The notes beneath the pieces were generated by a model that saw nothing but the letters and a program-made list of their open reading frames with translations, had not been told where the DNA came from and did no database searches. Position numbers and translations under genes: made by a program. Of a DNA stretch of 64,000 nucleotides, positions 63,261 through 64,000 are shown in pieces. Numbering within the stretch: the stretch's first letter is position 1; each line of letters begins with the position of its first letter. This DNA comes from Granulicella sp. L60. Lineage in GTDB: Bacteria > Acidobacteriota > Terriglobia > Terriglobales > Acidobacteriaceae. The stretch covers positions 119,216-183,215 of the forward strand of contig NZ_LMUR01000015.1 in NCBI RefSeq assembly GCF_009765825.1, written 5' to 3'.

Positions 63261-64000
63261 CTGCAGTCTTGAATCGAGAGCCTGCCTCACAGGTCAGGGC
63301 GTTCAATAAAATAAAAGCCGCTATCTGGGCGCTGATGTTGGGAGCAATTAGCGGGCTTGCCTGCGTAGTAGTTCGCATGACATTCCGTTTGCTCCAGTGG
63401 GTGTTTGTGCAGAATTCAGGGCTCCTCCCGGAAGCTGCAAGTCTCCTCGTTCCGGGTCGCCGCGCATTGACTCCAGTCATTGGTGCGCTCTGTGCGACGG
63501 GCGTAATTTGGGCAGTGCAGCGATGGTCCAGCGCAGGACCTTCAGTCGAGTATGTGGAAGCCGTTCGCTTTGATGACGGTCGGATTCCGTTCGCCTCTAC
63601 CTTGTGGCGAACTATCTCTTCGGCGTTTTCCGTCGCTACAGGTGCAGCTATCGGACGAGAAGGATCGATGATTCAATTTGCGGCTGCAGTCACCTCCTGG
63701 ATAGGTGCGCGTTCGCCTTTGAAATCTGTCCCGCTGTTACGACAGGTTGCTTACGGAACGGCGGCGGCGGTAGCTGCGGCCTATCAGGCCCCCGTGGCCG
63801 GGGTGTTTTTCGTATTGGAGATCGTTCTGGGTGAATGGATCTGGAGAGAACTGCCGCAACTCGCTCTCGCCTCTGTTGCAGGTTGGCTCGTAAGCCGACT
63901 GATCCTAAGCGCGGGACCTCTCTTCGTCGTACATAGCGCCTTTTCTCCTTCTACCAATGCACTTTGGACTTTGCCGCTGGCTATTCTGCTGGGTGTCTGT
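63254..64000 (+). CDS. ClC-family chloride channel or H+/Cl- antiporter, 5' part
   Basis: 249 codons to the window end, frame open. Opens with a cytoplasmic tail, then helix segments including LGAISGLACVVVRMTF. ClC selectivity motifs are visible: GREGS (in IGREGSMIQ, the GREGP site, with Ser for Pro) and APVAGVFFVLE. The first GSGIP-type motif is not well preserved; the corresponding region reads WSSAGPSVEYV. The ATG at 63254 overlaps the previous stop by 7 bp; GTG at 63257 is possible. Chloride or fluoride/nitrate movement cannot be told from this part. Confidence 0.88.
   Translation, partial: MVTAVLNREPASQVRAFNKIKAAIWALMLGAISGLACVVVRMTFRLLQWVFVQNSGLLPEAASLLVPGRRALTPVIGALCATGVIWAVQRWSSAGPSVEYVEAVRFDDGRIPFASTLWRTISSAFSVATGAAIGREGSMIQFAAAVTSWIGARSPLKSVPLLRQVAYGTAAAVAAAYQAPVAGVFFVLEIVLGEWIWRELPQLALASVAGWLVSRLILSAGPLFVVHSAFSPSTNALWTLPLAILLGVC

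Overview
The window looks like chromosome from an Acidobacteriota of the Terriglobia/Acidobacteriaceae type (Granulicella, Edaphobacter, Terriglobus and relatives). This is inferred from the protein families, the gene order of the arginine cluster, the GC-rich coding, GTG/TTG starts, and the abundance of short palindromic intergenic repeats. No rRNA or tRNA gene and no CRISPR array was recognised, and no transposase gene was seen. Almost all of the sequence is coding.

Layout. (1) 1-4170, minus strand: a MoxR-DUF58-DUF4381-VWA-VWA operon (envelope AAA+/von Willebrand type), whose last gene is cut by the window edge. (2) 4443-10354, plus strand: a formylglycine-type arylsulfatase, a membrane/spermidine-synthase fusion, a DUF2092 periplasmic protein and a small Asn/Val-rich exported protein. 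(3) 10701-11957: a YVTN beta-propeller lipoprotein. (4) 12128-15428, minus strand: a cytochrome c maturation operon ccmE-ccmA-ybaK-ccmB-ccmC-ccmD. Its CcmE carries the rarer CxxxY heme-binding motif, and a tRNA-deacylase gene is embedded in it. (5) 15821-17810: DUF892 ferritin-like protein, DoxX protein, and an orphan ABC ATPase.

(6) 18126-27501, minus strand: a nearly complete arginine regulon in the order argR-argC-argB-argD-argF-argG-(low-GC orphan)-argH-monooxygenase-N-acetyltransferase. Several junctions overlap by a few bases. Two perfect ARG boxes spaced 21 bp apart lie between argR and the divergent glutamate synthase gene gltB (27694-32265), so glutamate supply and arginine synthesis may share an operator. 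(7) 32272-39204, plus strand: a TetR (FadR-like) regulator with its palindromic operator, an acyl-CoA synthetase, an acid phosphatase, a metallo-hydrolase, a phosphofructokinase with pyrophosphate-type residues, an excisionase-like HTH protein and a small membrane protein. (8) 39402-47866: a Tat-exported metallophosphoesterase, pepP-accB-accC, a zinc-ribbon membrane protein, thiE and two tandem APC amino-acid permeases ending in a strong terminator.

(9) 47944-64000: a compositionally less GC-rich block of envelope, osmotic and signalling genes. It holds a histidine kinase, a stand-alone receiver, two outer-membrane-type proteins, a large GH63-like glucosidase, a NarL-type regulator, a polytopic membrane protein, DUF2252, an MscS channel, an FAD/NAD(P)-binding protein and a ClC chloride channel that runs off the end.

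The most unusual non-coding content is a set of repeat families placed just 3' of genes. Family A is a structured element of about 85-100 bp, present at five loci between 18.0 and 39.4 kb; two of these are head-to-head inverted pairs of 178-193 bp. Family B is a GTGGT-rich element of about 180 bp with two copies, each starting directly behind a stop codon in the same orientation. Smaller palindromes make up families C and D.
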